Source of the DNA: Podospora pseudocomata
Taxonomy: Eukaryota; Ascomycota; Sordariomycetes; Sordariales; Podosporaceae
NCBI RefSeq assembly: GCF_035222375.1
Contig: NW_026946363.1
Span: 6,200,001 to 6,264,000, forward strand
DNA length: 64,000 nucleotides
Direction of reading: 5' to 3'
Shown here: positions 1 through 10,307 of the stretch, piece after piece
Layout of the letters: every line of letters starts with the position of its first letter
Position numbering within the stretch: the first letter of the stretch is position 1
Program-made: the position numbers and the translations under genes
Notes under the pieces: generated by a model
Databases searched by the model: none
Told to the model about the DNA's origin: nothing
The model's input: the letters and a program-made list of their open reading frames with translations, nothing else

Positions 1-503
1 TGCTGGGTGACCAGAGCCTTGTGACGCAACATCCCACCCCTGCAATATGATATAGCAAAAGTACCCCGAGGTAGACAAAGAGGCAACTTGCAGGAGGTTC
101 CGCAAGCTTCGCTCTCCGAGGTACGCGTGCGGTACGTTTGGTGAATCATTGCCCCACCCTTCGTAGATGGCGGTGCCTTAGTGGCCAACCCAACCAGGGC
201 CCTTTCGCGGCCTTGTTGCCTGAAAAGACCGTTCGCCCCACCTACCCATCCTCCCTCTTCCCCTCACCTCGCCATTTCCACTCTCTTCCCCTTCTATCTA
301 CCGGACCTAATCATCATCTTGCCATCCATCGCAGCATCACCGCCCGCATACTTTCTCGGCACCCCGAAAGCTATAACTAGCCCACCCAGCACTCCCGATT
401 TTTGACTCTGCACATAGCGAGACACTCTACAGTCGTCGGTCGCTCTCTTCCCCGTCACCAAATAAAACCCTTCTCCCAAGCACACCCCGAAAACTTCGAG
501 TTT
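1..503. promoter_or_regulatory. Upstream region of eIF1, CT-rich leader
   Basis: No convincing gene is visible. The stretch from about 220 to 500 is strongly pyrimidine-rich on the plus strand, with many CCCTC and TCTTCCC runs, as is usual for promoters and leaders of highly expressed translation genes in filamentous ascomycetes. The open frames here are low-complexity and on both strands, so I treat them as chance. Confidence 0.5.
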
Positions 504-1218
504 ATGTCCACCGAAATCGAAAACCTCAAGACCTACGGTACGTTCATCATCGTTCTCGCACACCACCCATCATCCGCGTTTTCGCGCCGCCCACGTTTGT
601 GATGGATGTTGACGGCGCGTCACCGTCATACGCAACCTCGTTCACAGCCTTGTGGAGTCACTGCCACCTGGTCCACGTCCAAAACATCGAAGCACATTGC
701 GCCGTTCATCAAAGAAGCATTGCTGACCGCCACTTGTCCTACAGATCCCTTCGCCGAAGCCGACGAGGACTCGGGCAAGACCAAACAGACTCAGGAGTAT
801 ATCCATATCCGCATTCAGCGTATGTGTTTACACTTTATCCTCACGTGGCCCTGGCCTTGAGCTGCCAACCACGTGTGAGTTCACCAACAACAAGACAAGT
901 GCTAACATTGTCACAGAGCGTAATGGACGTAAGACTCTGACCACCGTTCAGGGTATTCCGAGCAAGTTCGACCACAAGAAGATTCTTAAGGTTGTCAAGA
1001 AAGAGTTCGCTTGCAATGGCACCATCATCAGTGACACCGAGATGGGCGAGGTGATCCAGCTCCAGGGTGATCAGCGTACCAAGATCAAGGAGTTCCTCAC
1101 TGATAAGGAGAATGGCCTCGGCCTCGATGACAAGACCATCAAGGTATGCAGTATCTACACCGTCACAACACACCGAGACAGCATGCTAACTGATACTCGG
1201 CAGGTGCACGGCTTCTAA
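504..1218 (+). CDS. SUI1: Translation initiation factor eIF1 (SUI1)
   Basis: Exons 504-537, 745-819, 917-1143 and 1204-1218 join to 116 residues. eIF1 binds the 40S subunit near the P site and enforces start-codon selection during scanning. The spliced protein has a short acidic N-terminal tail, then the SUI1 fold opening with YIHIRIQQRNGRKTLTTVQG, followed by the FDHKKILKVVKKEFACNG helix and the GEVIQLQGDQR strand, and ends in VHGF. Length matches the family. All introns are GT-AG; the last coding exon is only 15 nt including the stop. The start is the first ATG that gives the conserved acidic N terminus. Identification is firm. Confidence 0.97.
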
Positions 1219-1993
1219 GTCCGGCATGTCACACGTGCCGTAGCTCACTTCGAGTCCCCCTCTGGGGAATACGGAGCAGCGTCTACGAAAGTAGTGTCGC
1301 TACGAGCGCTGAGAGGACCCTTGGTTGGGTCCAGCGGCATAATGACATGATACCCCACGATGGTTACGGACGTCCTTTTTACTCTAGCAACATTGTTGCA
1401 GGAGGTTTTTTGGGAAGGAAAGGCTCTATTTTTTTTTTTGCGCGATACAGATCGTCGTTCGCTTAGGTAGTCGATTTCTGGTGGTTTTCAAAATCTCTGG
1501 AACGATGCAAGACGCAAGCCTTTCATTATGAAATCTGCGGTCTTGGGGCAATGGGATCATAAGTTGCGATAAACTTGTGCCATGACAGTCTTGATATGCC
1601 TGGTTTGATATGTGTATGCTGCATCTGTCAACCAGCTGTGCTCGCAACGACTGCGTTGTTGTCTGAGTCTGATACATGTTGCTGTTGTGACTGATGACTT
1701 GCTGCCATCAAATCGTATCAAGCCGAACGGGATTATCACCATGTTTTTTGCGTGTAAACAAGATCTAAAAATAACCATGACGCCAATGCTACCACATTTG
1801 CCTGAACCATTCCCCCATTTGACCGTTTCCACAATCCCAATCTTTAAATAAGGATAGGTATAAAACTCGAACCCAAAAAGACAGAGAAAGAAACAGCAAA
1901 AAGAAACAGAAAAAGAAAACAGGAACGGCAACTTGACAAGATCCATGACTCCCTCGAAGAGTGCCCAAAATAAAACCAAACGAAAGAGACGTG
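1219..1993. other. Convergent 3' ends of eIF1 and EOS1
   Basis: This stretch holds the tails of two converging genes. I see a T-run near 1430 and an A-rich stretch on the plus strand near 1885-1925, which is the T-rich downstream flank of the EOS1 stop on the minus strand. Long open frames crossing it are read-through of the EOS1 exon in other frames, not genes. Confidence 0.5.
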
Positions 1994-3269
1994 TTAAAGA
2001 TCCCTCGTCACATTCCCATACTCCATAATCTTCAGCGCCAGCCCCGTGATGACCCCCCAGACCTGCGACAGAAAAGTGACAAGCGGGATGTCGGGATAGT
2101 CGGTGCGGTTGGAGTGCAGCTGGGCGAGGAGGGCGACCATGGAGGTGAAGGAGGCGATGGAGAAGGCTGAGATGGAGGCGCGGGTTTCCTTGCGGATGTT
2201 GATTTTGCGTTGGGTTAGGTGGTAGAGGAGGGTGAGGGTCTAAGGGACGGTCAGGTTGGTGACAGGATGGGAGAGGGAGGGGGACACGTACAGTAGATAT
2301 CACTATCCAGCCTGGTAGCAGCAGACGGGGATCCTCGGAGCCGCCGGTTAGGTAGAGGACTCCCCATGTGCACCAGCCGTTTAGGGCTGATATGGCGAGG
2401 AGGCGGACGATGGTGGCTTGGGGGGTGTAGTTCAGGAGCCAGCGGGACATGAGGCAGTCGGTGAAGAAGAAGGAGAGGTAGGAGGAGGCTACGCACTGTT
2501 GGAGAGTTAGCATGGCTTCGGAGATGGGGGGAGGGAATTTGGGTGGCAGATATACCCAAATGGTAGCGAGCAGCGTTTCTGTTATCCGCAGGCTGGTCTC
2601 AAAGGGAATGTCAAACCCCGTGGTTGGTATCCTCGTTGGCGGTACCTCTGTCGTGGGGGCAGAAGGGGGTGAGGTGCAGGAAACGGCAGAAGAAGGCTTA
2701 GATAACCTCCCAAAAGAGAACCCGTGCTGTCCGTTCCCAACGACGACATGGTTGGTGACCAGAATGGAGAAGATCATGTAGACGAGGCGGAGGACGCATG
2801 GTAGGCCGAGCCATAATCCCGGAACGATCGAGCCGAGGCGGCTGATGTAGAGGAGAATCTGCCATGGGGTTGAGATGCCCAAGACTACGGCGACGCGGGG
2901 TCGGAGGACGGACGTGGATTGGGTTTGCCCGGACGAGGGGGCAACGGGGCCGGAGGATTGGGTGACGGCTCGGAGGAGCTGGTGGTGGTGGTGGTGATCG
3001 GCGGTGACGGAGGGGTGGGTTATGGGCTCGGTTGATATGGCTGTTGAGACAGCCGTGGTTGTCGCAGTCTTGCTGCTGTATGGAGGCGGGTTGTCGACAT
3101 ATCGAGGAGTTTGCGCCCTTGAGCGGGCGGGGGAGGTGGTCGTCGAGCCGGTGACATGAGTGACATAGTCGGTGGTGGTGTTGCTGTTTGCGCCTGGTGC
3201 GCCATCCGCTGCTGCTGCTGCTGCTGCTGTTCGGCGCTGCTGCGCGGCTGGCATTGCGAGGTTGGACAT
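1994..3269 (-). CDS. EOS1: N-glycosylation protein EOS1-like ER membrane protein
   Basis: Exons 2292-3269 and 1994-2239 (minus strand) give 407 residues. Eos1 is an ER membrane protein implicated in N-glycosylation and oxidative-stress tolerance in yeast. The first 120 residues are low complexity: a polyalanine run, S/T-rich DNA-repeat-like sequence and a His run. The conserved part begins at PWQILLYISRLGSIVPG and continues through SFFFTDCLMSRWLLNYTPQA and LNGWCTWGVLYLTG, all diagnostic of the family. After the 52-nt intron the last hydrophobic helices (VALLAQLHS, VTFLSQVWGVITGLAL) end in VTRDL. Several transmembrane segments are evident. The in-frame codon before my ATG is TTG, so I start at the next ATG. 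Confidence in family is high. Confidence 0.9.
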
Positions 3270-4019
3270 CAAGACACTGGCTCTCTAGTTTATACCCATA
3301 GAGCAAATGGGAGTCACCTGAGAGGGGTTTCACCACTCCATGGAAAAGGCGAAAAGAGACGGGGAGAAGGTGGAGAGAAATCTATACTTTGGTGGCAGCG
3401 GCGGAGGGGCCGGATCTCGGTAGGTTCAGATGGACGGCGGTGATGTGAATTTCGATTTTGGGGTCTATCTTTTCGCTTCAGTGCAAGTGGCTTTCTCGTC
3501 GTCAGCGGCCCAGCGATCAATGTCGCAACAAGGGGTGCTCGATGCAAGCCTCCCACGAACGATTGCTACTAGGGGCTCCCCTGGCTACGAAAGCCGGCCT
3601 TTCATTGGTCAGCATCTCTTCGAGACGCCCAGACCTCTGGGAAGCTCCAGAGGTTTAACCTTCCGTGGTGGGGGTTGGTCTTGAGTGTGGTGATAACTGA
3701 TAGCGATCATTGGGTGTGCTGGACCCACATATTTTCTGCCGCGAGCGCCCGAAATTTTGAGAGCTTCGAAGTTTCCTGGTGTTGCGCTGTCGGCTACGCC
3801 CGCGCAACAGCTTCCGTTCGATCGACCGTTTCCGACGTCGCCGCCGACGAATACCGGCTCGTTACTTTATTGGTGCGGTCAACCTGGGCAACCGACAAGG
3901 CAACAAGCCGACTCATAGCACGCAGGCGGGGTGGCCATCAGGGTAGAGGTACTTCGGAAGCGGGGACCAAGAGGACGGAGGGAGAAGTTCAGGGTCAGCA
4001 CAGTACGGCGGTAGCAACC
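3270..4019. promoter_or_regulatory. Divergent promoter between EOS1 and mL45
   Basis: The genes on either side are transcribed away from this 750-bp stretch, so it should hold both promoters. I see no clear TATA box and no conserved coding sequence. The moderately long open frame 3675-4019 on the plus strand runs into the mL45 reading frame and is best read as leader sequence. Confidence 0.45.
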
Positions 4020-5047
4020 ATGGCTTCAGTATCTAGGTCAGGACTCGGTGTCCGGGGGGTGTTGTCGTCACAGGCCTCCGCTAGGATATCACCACGCGTG
4101 GTACGCGTCGCGCCAACATGTTCCTTCAGTACATCCGCTGCACTCGCCAGAAGCGTCAGGAGAGCGAACAGGGCGCCGGCGCGCGACGAGATCCGTTCCC
4201 CCTCTGCTCAAATCGCCCAACAAAAACTCAATCAAAAGGTGACATCAAATGCCATCAATGTCATCTTTCCAGGTGAGCAAGAACCAGGACTCGGCCCAGT
4301 TGTTGAGCCGTGCTGTTTGTGCCGTAGTCTGACTTGCTCGTCTTGCTCTATCTTTTAGGCACCTTTGTCCGCCCTCCATGGGACCAATGGCCCAAGGACT
4401 TCTCGTCCAGATTCGCCTTCTTCCGGACCTGGGTCACTGTCAAGGCCAGAGAGGCGGCGACCAAGTTCGCCATGGTTCATTCCTCGAGGCCCCGGTTCTT
4501 CAAGCGTGCCGCTCTCAAAACCAGCAACCCGCTCGCGATTCTCACAGCAAAGGGCCTCCACCGCTCCATGATGGAAGCCCTCGCCAGCGGCGACAAGGAC
4601 ACAATCCGCAAGGTTTGCGCCAGCAAGCTTGCTCTGCCTCTGCAGGCTACCATCGACAATCGTCCCAAGGACAAGCTGATGGCATGGGAGCTGGTGGAGT
4701 ATACCAAGACGTGGTTTTATCCTACTGTTCTTTCGCACAAGCTCTCTCCCATCGAGAAGAGCAAGGATGCGCCCATCATTGAGCAAGTGGTGGTGGCCAT
4801 TTCTAGCAAGCAGCGTCGGTATCAGTATGTTCTCGGGGCTGATGGGGAGCGCAAGAAGCTGGCTGGAACAGAGAAGGAGATGGATATTATTGAAAACATA
4901 GTCATTGGCTGTGTGGTTGACCCTCACACCTGGCAGCGTGATGAGTGGCGGATCGTTGGAAGCATGAAGGCGACGGACCCGAATGAGTGGAAGGAAGAGG
5001 AACGGCTGGTCAAGATGGTGGAGCATTCGGAGGCTATGAAGAGGTAG
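4020..5047 (+). CDS. Mitochondrial large-subunit ribosomal protein mL45 (Tim44/Mba1-like)
   Basis: Exons 4020-4272 and 4359-5047 give 313 residues. Proteins of this group carry a Tim44-like domain and sit at the exit tunnel of the mitochondrial ribosome, helping to tether it to the inner membrane. The first 60 residues form a basic, Ser/Ala/Arg-rich presequence with a likely processing region at CSFSTSAALARS. The conserved body starts after the intron at GTFVRPPWDQWPKDF and includes the helical KGLHRSMMEALASGDKDTIR and the beta-rich QVVVAISSKQRRYQYV and DEWRIVGSMKATDP. The start is the ATG that opens the targeting peptide. Whether it is better called mL45 or Mba1 cannot be settled by eye; the fold assignment is strong. 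Confidence 0.85.
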
Positions 5048-6271
5048 AGGTAACTGGGATGGCGAAATGGTCGTGTCAGTATGCTCGAGAAGTTGTACAT
5101 TACAAGATGCTCTGCTGAAAACAGGGAGCATCTAAGGCTTAGGCAGGAACCAAAAATTCTGTCTGTGTAAATTCATACTGTAAATGTTTGTCTCTGTATC
5201 TTGAGTCTTGCTTTGAGGCAACTCTTGCAAATGGGTGCTCTGGTGTTGTGTGTCTTCTCGGACTGTGTTTGTTTTGACCCCTATTTATGGACCCACATAC
5301 CCCTGACCGTCTGTGGACAGAACCAACATCTGTGTTATGTTGAGCCTCTGCTCATTCCGGGCTAAAACCACAACAAATACCGTTTTGCTGTATGCCTCGG
5401 CTAGACAAATAGTCAATATAAACACGATGCATCATAGCTCACACCGTGGTGGTGTGAGTCCATGCTTGATGTGGCTGCATAGCAACTGAAGAAGCATTTG
5501 TGTTTAAGGCACAGGTTGTAAACCGCAATCTGCTTGTGTGATTGACCGGCAAGCTCTGAATGTTAGCTGAGTCACTGCTGTGAGATGAGAGAACCAGATC
5601 ACATCAGTCATGATGAAAGGATGTGTATAAGAAGGTTTAATATCCTCCACGATCTATACTGCACTGCAGTATCAATCATGTTGATGATTATGTAGAAATA
5701 GCTCAGCCCCATGGATATAAGCCTTTGTTCTGGGTTTCCTTATCCTCTTGGTTGAGTGCTATTTACAATACACAGCTACTTTGAACTTTGACATCCCAAA
5801 TGGTCCCATCACGGCTCATTGTAAAGTGCCCTTTTCGTGATCAGCCACTGTTTTTTTTGTCTCAACATCTGATCTCCAAGTAATTTAACAGCCTCTTAAT
5901 TCCGGTTGTTAGTTTGAGAAGCTAGTAAATCATTGGCAAAATGCGATGGTTATCATTGTGTCGCTGCTAGGTCGCTCCTTCCTCCACAGGGTGCTCGCTC
6001 CTTCCTTCTGTGTTGAGTTGAAAATTCTTTACTCAGCTAAGGATGCGTGGCGCACGCATGTGACCCAGCAAAATGAGCTCACTAACTTTATGAGGAAAAG
6101 TAAGGGAGGTTCAACATATCATCCCTGTGAAACATGCATGATGCAACCAACCATTTACCTTATATCTTCCCACAGCCTTCCCCTCAGCAAGTTCCGTGGG
6201 GAGGGGACCTCCTACTTCTCATTATCTTTCTGCCGCGTCGCTGTTGCTTTCAGACACTTCAGATCTACACC
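5048..6271. other. Intergenic, AT-richer, with a short perfect hairpin
   Basis: No gene is visible. A perfect inverted repeat, CTCACACC then GGTGTGAG with a 5-nt loop, lies at 5438-5458. The open frame at 5946-6446 overlaps the start of the next gene in another frame and has no recognisable features. Confidence 0.4.
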
Positions 6272-6832
6272 ATGGCCGACATCCAACAGATCCACAACAC
6301 CATCAGGGCAATCGCCCATGACAAAGCCCACATTTCCATCGCCCATATTATCTATCAACAAAATGCAAGCCGTCTACGGGTTCTTCTCGATACAGTCGCC
6401 GTCCGTCACGGTTTTACCACGGGGACAGTCACAAAAGCAATGGTAGGCCCAGTTGGGCCCGGCAATTTCTCACCGTTGGTAGCTGGCTGGGTATATCGCC
6501 ACCTCTGGAATCTCCGCCAGAGTGATAAGATGTTGCAGGATATCATGAATCCCAGAGAATATGACAACCAGAGATACAACAATGATCAGCTTCGATCCTG
6601 GACGAACACCATCCTTCACTCACATGTCCATCAACAGAAATTGGAAGAAATTGCGAAGGAACTGAATGGGATTCCCCAAGAGGTTCGAACCCGTTTGCGC
6701 AGGGTCATCTTAGAGAATGCGAAAATCCAGCAGAGAATTGGCAGGATTGAGAATACCCCGGGTGGGGTTGATGTGGCCGCTTTGCTGGATGATTCGGACG
6801 AGGGAAGCTCCGGGGACGAGGATACATGTTAG
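6272..6832 (+). CDS. Orphan 186-aa protein with acidic C-terminal tail
   Basis: A single-exon protein of 186 residues that I do not recognise. The start at ACCATGGCC has a good context and matches the start of the degenerate copy downstream. The protein is predicted mostly helical: an N-terminal helix (MADIQQIHNTIRAI), a conserved central block containing LVAGWVYRHLWNLRQSDK, a QLRSWTN motif, a basic helix (VRTRLRRVILENAKIQQRIG), and an acidic tail (DDSDEGSSGDED). There is no signal peptide or membrane helix, so it is probably intracellular. A second copy with the same block order lies about 530 bp downstream, pointing to local duplication. The nucleic-acid or chromatin flavour of a basic helix plus acidic tail is inference only. 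Confidence 0.65.
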   Translation: MADIQQIHNTIRAIAHDKAHISIAHIIYQQNASRLRVLLDTVAVRHGFTTGTVTKAMVGPVGPGNFSPLVAGWVYRHLWNLRQSDKMLQDIMNPREYDNQRYNNDQLRSWTNTILHSHVHQQKLEEIAKELNGIPQEVRTRLRRVILENAKIQQRIGRIENTPGGVDVAALLDDSDEGSSGDEDTC

Positions 6833-7366
6833 AAGAGGTGGCCTTGACAGAAGGCAGTTGATGAGCGGTTCTGTCTATCAGAATTAAAGCTGTGGTTTCC
6901 GTCTCTTGTTACCATGATCTATTTCTCTGAATCTTGTCTTCCTCTATTTAATTATTTCTATCCACCTCTGGCAGCTGGATAGGCTCTGTCCTGCGCTGCT
7001 GGGACGAAAGTAACCAGCTATTGATGCATCTTCGTCAATTTAGCTTTCCCTCTTGTCTTTTCGGTCAGCTGGAAAGATTCATCTTGCTTAGCACGTGTCA
7101 GCACAGGGATGCTCCGATAGACTCTGTGAAGTGAATATGGCGTCAGGGAGTGAGGGAATCAAGTCTTGGATGTGGGGGTGCGTTAAATATAAATACTCAT
7201 GTGTTCTATGACTGTTATCTTTTTACGCTATCACTGCTTTCTCTGATCAACACTTTCCCTGATCAACACTTTCACGCTTCTAATTTCTAAGCATCTGTCT
7301 CCCTCTCCCGCATAGTCTTTTAAGACATCTAGCATTTATTACCGACTACAGCAACTCTACAGCACT
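6833..7366. promoter_or_regulatory. Spacer with TATA box for the downstream paralogue
   Basis: No gene is seen. A TATA-like element (TAAATATAAATA, 7184-7195) precedes the next gene start by about 170 bp. A 17-bp motif containing TGATCAACACTTT is directly repeated at about 7246-7272. Confidence 0.45.
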
Positions 7367-7901
7367 ATGCCTGATATCGATGATATTCACGATGCTATTG
7401 TGACTATCGCTAGACTCAAGGTGGCTGTCTGCAGACGCTAGACACGGTACGTAGACTAATACAACTGTTTATAGTCGATCATAGGTGGAATTTCGCGTCA
7501 ATACGGCTTCTCGCCTGACTCTGTAACACAAGCTATCACCGGTCAAGTACATTCAGGAGACTGCTCTATCCTGGTAGCTGGCTGGGTCTATCGAGAACGC
7601 ATCAAGTTAGCTAACAGCTGTCGACGTCTCAGTCAAGTTAACAACCGTACCTAAAGAGTGGCTGATTCTCTACAGCATGGATCAACTCTGTTCATGGACC
7701 AACAGGCTCAACCGTGAGGATGTTTTTCAACAGCGGATTGGGAACAGAACTCTCAATGTCGAACTTTGCAAGGTTCAGAGAGGAATTCCAAGGGTCGAGG
7801 CAATTACCCCTGACAGAGGAGTTGCTTTGCTGATTGAGGGTGGGGATATTGATACTTCAGAGGTAGATGAGACAGAGGATGATGGCTCGGACGAGGATTG
7901 A
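7367..7901 (+). pseudogene. Decayed tandem paralogue of the 186-aa orphan gene
   Basis: Three separated stretches align in order with the gene at 6272. The first is MPDIDDIHDAIVTIARLK, opposite MADIQQIHNTIRAIAHDK. The second, after a possible 54-nt GT-AG intron (7421-7474), contains LVAGWVYRERIKLA, opposite LVAGWVYRHLWNLR. The third, from 7677, starts MDQLCSWTNRL, opposite NDQLRSWTNTI, and ends in an acidic DETEDDGSDED tail. Between the second and third stretches there is an in-frame TAA at about 7651 and a frame change that no ordinary intron seems to bridge, and the C-terminal part is shorter than in the intact copy. I read this as a pseudogene, though an unusual splice pattern is possible. 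Confidence 0.55.
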
Positions 7902-8763
7902 AACATGGCCAACGCAGCAGGAGAGGCAATGTACTTTTTCACAATATATATACATCTGCCCCTTATCTGTGATACTTTCAACTACAAACTTCAGAACCCG
8001 AGGGTTTCATGACATCCCGCAATTCTGCCTCGATTTAACAGCTCTATATCTTTCCACTAACATCTTATTATAGCCGACTTGCGGATGCCATCATTGCTCC
8101 CATAGGTAAGCAAATTTCTATGCATATATCTTGCTTCCAGGACACCATACCTAAATTATTCTCTCTTCCATTCTTAGCTTTTTAGGTGGATATATCTATG
8201 CTTGCCTATCATCAGCAACATATGCAGACCTTGCACATTAAAATACCGGTCTGGAACTACCTGTTGTACTATCAGCCGGACACACTAACTAGCTTCTACA
8301 GCACCTCTTGCTCTCTAGGAGCCCATCGGATTGACCCATCCTCTTTCAAAATCTTTATATTCTAGCTCTATTGCATTACCTTGAGATTGAGATGCTGTCT
8401 GCTGGGTGAAACCTTTGACCTCTCAGCCACGCGTCAGGTTTTCAAACTCACTTGATCCATGTTGATGGCCCACACCACTCACACCATTGAAAAGAGTTCG
8501 GACGATTGATGACGACTCTGATATGAGTGATCGGTCTCAACCCCCTCTGTCATTCGTTTTTCTACGCACACCCGTCGGGGCGATTGGAGAGACACTGGGT
8601 AATACATTGAGACAATATTCCCTCACCGAGGACAACCCCAAGATCACGGCCCGAATGTCCCTCGCCGCAGTGTCCAAAGATTCTATGTGTCGCCGGAGCC
8701 AGCCAAGCCCAAGCAAAGGGCAAAACCGTCTGCCTGTTCCTACGACCGCATATATCCGTCAGT
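7902..8763. other. Intergenic, nothing clear
   Basis: The stretch is AT-rich to about 8480 and has no convincing coding sequence. The open frame on the plus strand at 8487-8828 overlaps the tail of the secreted-protein gene on the other strand and lacks recognisable features. Confidence 0.35.
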
Positions 8764-9237
8764 CTAGGTGTGGGTCTCTCTTGTCTCAGGTCTTGATGCA
8801 ACTCGGCAGGCAGACACATACCAACTAACGCAAGCTCTGGAGTAGTCTCCGTAGAGGCACATCGACCGTGGCGCACGCCATTCCCAACCCTTGTGGCGGA
8901 AGAGGACCCGGACTAGCCGCTCTGTCACCTCTCTCTTCACGCCGTGCTGAGGGGAATAGTCGCATCTGAGCGTTTCATGACAGTAGGCAGGCCGGACAAA
9001 GTTTTGGTGTTGAACAGCAGGGACGGTGGTGTCGTCGATGTCGGTGTATGTTTCGATGAAATAACCATCGGCAAGCGCTTCGGTGCTATCAAGAACCATG
9101 CCGGCAGCCGCCAGTCTTGGGGCCTCGGCTGCTTGACGTGCTTGGAGGATCGCCAAATTGAGCGAGCGAGTTGATGGGGCGGCTGCTGCCATGCTCACGC
9201 CGAGCAGAGCGGCGAGGGTGTAGATTTTGGAGAGCAT
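8764..9237 (-). CDS. Putative small secreted protein
   Basis: The frame encodes up to 157 residues starting MLSKIYTLAALLGVSMAAAA, a classic signal peptide with likely cleavage after the alanine run. The mature part contains four cysteines in its C-terminal half, in the contexts AYCHET, LRCDY, SMCLYG and RACVSW, which suggests two disulfides. No family is recognised. The C terminus is uncertain: a good donor (GTATGT) lies just after the RACVS codons, and splicing to the nearest acceptor would create a stop at once, leaving a protein of about 131 residues. It sits in the accessory segment among orphan genes, fitting a lineage-specific secreted protein; an effector-like role is only a guess. Confidence 0.5.
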   Translation of the reverse strand: MLSKIYTLAALLGVSMAAAAPSTRSLNLAILQARQAAEAPRLAAAGMVLDSTEALADGYFIETYTDIDDTTVPAVQHQNFVRPAYCHETLRCDYSPQHGVKREVTERLVRVLFRHKGWEWRAPRSMCLYGDYSRACVSWYVSACRVASRPETRETHT

Positions 9238-10307
9238 GTTTTTGGGCGGCGTTTTGATTTGTTGGAGTTGGTGATGATGGTGCGTTTGGTGAGCAATCTT
9301 TTCAAAAGATGTGGACAGCTTGTCAACTCATTCCTGATTTTATCCTGTGGTGGCGCGCAAGCCCCTCGAAGTTTAACATGCACACGCGCCATGGTCTTGT
9401 ATGAACCCACAATGGCAAATGGTGTAAGCCGACGACGTAGTCGGGATAAGTTCAAAAGCCGCCACACTAGTCTACTAGAACAAGGTGGAAAATGAGAGAA
9501 TAGAGATAGAAAGAATAGTGACAGGGAGGATAGGGGCCAGAGAGGATAGGGGCCAGAGAGGATAGGGGCCAGAGAGGATAGGGGCCAGAGAGGATAGGGG
9601 CCAGAGAGAATAGGGGCCAGAGAGGATAGGGGCCAGAGAGAATAGAAGGATAAGGATAGAGAGGATGGGGACAGGGAGGACAAAGGTAGGGGTAGGGAGG
9701 ATAGGTGCAAAGGCACTATGGTCATGCACAGGTGAGTTGAACGACTGGAAGTGCAGACTGTGAATGGGTTCTGTGATAATTTTTAGCGTCAAGGAAGCAA
9801 ATATGCTGTGAAAAGAGCAAAATACATAGTTCGTGTCCAAAAGAGAGGCCTCAGTCATGTCATGGCATCAAGACAGAACCACCAGAACCGCTGGTCCCGC
9901 ATAAACACTGTGGCGTTACAAGTACGCTATCAATCGGGCCGTGGTCCTAAGCCTTGACATCGATATGCCCACAAAAACTTGACGTGCAGGCTGTTGAGAA
10001 GTACCAGGTTGAAACGCTGGGATCCCAGGGTGAGTGGATACTCGAGGTGTTCAGGACCGAGATGGAGGACCATTCTCGGCAAGCTTCTCTGATGTGTGCC
10101 CAGGTTGGCGAGTGACTCGGTGGGTGTAAGTGAAGTGCAGTGATATGATGTCTCTGCATATCATTTTTGACACCAGAGAGCCACAGCCTAGAAAATATAA
10201 AAGGCCTGATGCTGACACTGATGGGTGATGGAGAAACTTCCCCTTGGACATCTTCTTCCATCCAAACTATCAGAGGCCTCACAATATCTCCAAGTACGCC
10301 AGTCAAC
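9238..10307. promoter_or_regulatory. Spacer with minisatellite and TATA box
   Basis: This spacer contains the 16-bp minisatellite listed separately and a TATA-like ATATAAAAGGC at 10194-10204, about 105 bp before the start of the 304-aa gene. The proline/leucine-rich open frames here are translations of the minisatellite and not genes. Confidence 0.45.
9529..9642 (+). repeat. 16-bp minisatellite, seven copies
   Basis: The core TAGGGGCCAGAG recurs at exact 16-bp spacing (9531, 9547, 9563, 9579, 9595, 9611, 9627), with the unit GATAGGGGCCAGAGAG and only G/A exchange at one position in some copies. Diverged GGATAGG-like half-units continue on both sides, to about 9700. The near-perfect copies imply a young or actively homogenised array. 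Confidence 0.9.

Noticed and set aside
1225-1290. A tRNA-like TTCGAGTCCCC stretch after eIF1
   Set aside because: No acceptor stem, D arm or anticodon arm can be formed around it; it is probably 3' UTR.
5438-5458. Short perfect hairpin as a terminator or attachment site
   Set aside because: An 8-bp stem in eukaryotic intergenic DNA is expected by chance at this scale, and nothing nearby supports a function.
9195-9858. Repetitive PILSGPYPLWPLSSL-like peptides
   Set aside because: They are conceptual translations of the 16-bp minisatellite in two frames.
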